6,716 nucleotides of DNA from JBDRGC01 sp043818215. Lineage in GTDB: Bacteria; Chloroflexota; Anaerolineae; Anaerolineales; UBA11858. This document shows, one piece after another, positions 5,970 through 6,716 of the stretch; position 1 is the stretch's first letter; each line of letters opens with the position of its first letter. The notes under the pieces were generated by a model that saw only the letters and a program-made list of their open reading frames with translations, did no database searches and was not told the DNA's origin. The DNA is taken from assembly GCA_043818215.1 (NCBI GenBank), contig JBDRGC010000380.1:1-6716 (forward strand), in the 5' to 3' direction. The position numbers and the translations under genes are program-made.

Positions 5970-6002
5970 AGGCAGGTTCTTTTTTTAAGCGGCGTAGCGT
6001 AG

Positions 6003-6031
6003 TTGCATCGCAGGCAAGAGAGAGGTAAAAT
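6003..6031 (+). promoter_or_regulatory. Candidate promoter of the MNT gene
   Basis: TTGCAT (6003-6008) and TAAAAT (6026-6031) are spaced 17 bp apart, a fair match to sigma-70 boxes. Initiation would fall near 6038, only about 2 nt before the ATG at 6040, which would give an almost leaderless mRNA. The only SD-like sequence, AGAGAGG at 6019-6025, would then lie outside the transcript and is in any case rather far (14 nt). The 70-bp divergent gap to the kinase gene holds no other clear signal. Confidence 0.45.
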
Positions 6032-6039
6032 AGGTTTCG

Positions 6040-6396
6040 ATGATTGATAGAAACGCAACCTCACTAACCGATTCTGACACAAACGCAACCCTGAATGTGA
6101 TTGTGCGGAGGATTGTAGAAAGTTACCAGCCAGAGAAGATCATTCTCTTTGGTTCGTATGCTTATGGCCAGCCACATTCTGATAGCGATTTCGATTTGTT
6201 GATCATCAAACAAACGAATGAACGCCCGATTGATCGACGTGTTGCGGTGCGCACGTTACTTCGCCCTTTCAAACCGCACCCGGCTGTCTCTCCAATTGTT
6301 GTAACTCAGGATGAAATAGCGGAACGGTTAGAGATGGGAGACCCATTTGCCGAAGAGATCGTGACGCGAGGTCGAATACTGTATGCGCAAAGTTGA
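6040..6396 (+). CDS. MNT-type nucleotidyltransferase, antitoxin component of a HEPN/MNT pair
   Basis: A 118-aa minimal nucleotidyltransferase. In HEPN/MNT (type VII) systems the MNT protein neutralises the HEPN RNase, in studied cases by adding AMP to a tyrosine near its active site. The signature is FGSYAYGQPHSDSDFDLLII: Gly38-Ser39, then the metal-binding pair Asp50-x-Asp52. The strand that usually carries a third carboxylate (VDxVVVT in many relatives) reads AVSPIVVT (82-89), with Ser84 where I would expect Asp. The C-terminus EEIVTRGRILYAQ is typical. The start at 6040 has no good SD, so an internal GTG start is possible, but the motif is intact either way. Its stop overlaps the HEPN start by 14 nt, the usual arrangement. 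The partner is truncated, so it is probably an orphan. Confidence 0.88.
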   Translation: MIDRNATSLTDSDTNATLNVIVRRIVESYQPEKIILFGSYAYGQPHSDSDFDLLIIKQTNERPIDRRVAVRTLLRPFKPHPAVSPIVVTQDEIAERLEMGDPFAEEIVTRGRILYAQS

Positions 6397-6520
6397 CTCC
6401 CAACTGCCTTCTGATTGGTTCGAGCGTGCTGGAGAAGATTTGGCATTATGTGAAACCTCCCGTCAACAACCTGCGGGAGGTTTTTTGTTGGGGACAGGCG
6501 AGCTAAGGAATAAGAATTAA
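6383..6520 (+). pseudogene. Truncated HEPN-domain toxin gene (partner of the MNT protein)
   Basis: A 45-codon frame starting with ATG at 6383 inside the end of the MNT gene, with GAGG at 6368-6371 as a plausible SD. Residues 1-25 (MRKVDSQLPSDWFERAGEDLALCET, given here as positions rather than a motif; key part DWFERAGEDLALCE) match the first helix of HEPN proteins in pattern and place. After that the frame reads through an intrinsic terminator (6453-6486) and into the end of the MITE-like element, which supplies the stop TAA at 6518. Full HEPN proteins are usually 110-140 aa with a late RxxxxH catalytic motif, which is missing here. The RNase must be inactive. Assignment as HEPN rests on a short match plus gene order. 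Confidence 0.72.
6453..6486 (+). terminator. Intrinsic (rho-independent) terminator
   Basis: AAACCTCCCG (6453-6462) pairs perfectly with CGGGAGGTTT (6474-6483) around an 11-nt loop, followed by six T (6481-6486). It is the best terminator in the window and ends the MNT transcript. It begins exactly where HEPN similarity stops, so it probably belonged to another gene before a deletion joined the two. Confidence 0.85.
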
Positions 6521-6716
6521 ATAACTTGCCCATTTCCAAATTTAAGTGTAGCGCCGGTTGAGTAGGCTCGGAGGAACGGAGAGCCGTATCGAAACCCAGC
6601 GGGGCGGGGAAATGAGCTAATTTGACTTAATCCGCTGGGTTTCGACACTTGCGCCACACGCAGTGCAGGTGTACGCTCCGGCACGAAAAACGTGTGCCTG
6701 CGCTACTCAACCGGCG
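6503..6716. mobile_element. Palindromic MITE-like element, copy 2 (runs off the window)
   Basis: Opposite orientation to copy 1. The left end CTAAGGAATAAGAATTAAAT (6503-6522) continues AACTT and matches the inverse of 2117-2142. The first arm (6550 to about 6602) is almost identical to the copy-1 arm, including GTGTAGCGCCGGTTGAGTAG and GAGAGCCGTATCGAAACC; the second arm runs from CCGCTGGGTTTCGA (6632) to the window end at CTACTCAACCGGCG. The central spacers (6603-6631 here) differ between copies. Copy 2 has 26 extra bases in its second arm. The outer terminal repeat on the right lies beyond the window. Confidence 0.75.
6645..6672. repeat. Hairpin inserted in the second arm of copy 2
   Basis: Relative to copy 1, 26 bases (6646-6671) are inserted between GGGTTTCGA and TACGCTCCGG. 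With the flanking bases, ACACTTGC (6645-6652) pairs with GCAGGTGT (6665-6672), one pair being G-T, around a 12-nt loop. The insertion is therefore itself an inverted repeat that adds a side hairpin to the element. Confidence 0.65.

Noticed and set aside
6031..6044. GGTTTCGAT at the MNT start as a third MITE arm fragment
   Set aside because: Only nine bases match the arm motif and no neighbouring element sequence is present, so chance is more likely.

Overview
The window looks like a chromosomal segment of a free-living, moderately GC-rich bacterium. Protein style (a divergent GlmS, a shortened Hsp70, a BaeS-like kinase) and the many repeat-rich intergenic spaces suggest Chloroflexota, probably Anaerolineae. 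That assignment is inference from general resemblance; there is no rRNA or marker gene to prove it.

Layout. Positions 1-161 hold two adjacent arrays of 8-bp units, the second close to the reverse complement of the first, ending just before the ribosome binding site of a 572-aa DnaK-like Hsp70 (184-1902, +). The gap 1908-2206 is occupied by a palindromic MITE-like element plus a lone copy of its terminal motif. Next is a glucosamine-6-phosphate synthase (glmS, 2226-4034, +). A 160-bp gap with three small repeat/hairpin structures separates it from a minus-strand type II toxin-antitoxin operon: Phd/YefM antitoxin (4477-4734) then RelE/ParE toxin (4199-4453, GTG start), with a near-consensus promoter at 4772-4800. 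Upstream of it on the same strand is an orphan sensor histidine kinase (4818-5969) with no extracytoplasmic sensor domain and no response regulator. Divergent from the kinase is an MNT nucleotidyltransferase (6040-6396, +). Its overlapping HEPN partner begins at 6383, but recognisable homology ends after about 25 codons, where it runs into an intrinsic terminator and then a second, oppositely oriented copy of the MITE-like element (6503 to the window end).

How it fits together. Hsp70 (protein folding) and GlmS (amino-sugar and cell-wall precursor supply) are housekeeping-type genes with no operon link. The rest is accessory: an apparently intact RelE-type TA module, a decayed HEPN/MNT module and an orphan kinase, all enclosed with glmS between two inverted copies of one repeat family. 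No wholly new system is evident. The most interesting features are the MITE-like element with its solo terminal motif, the truncation of the HEPN toxin next to a copy of that element, and the mirror-image 8-bp arrays.
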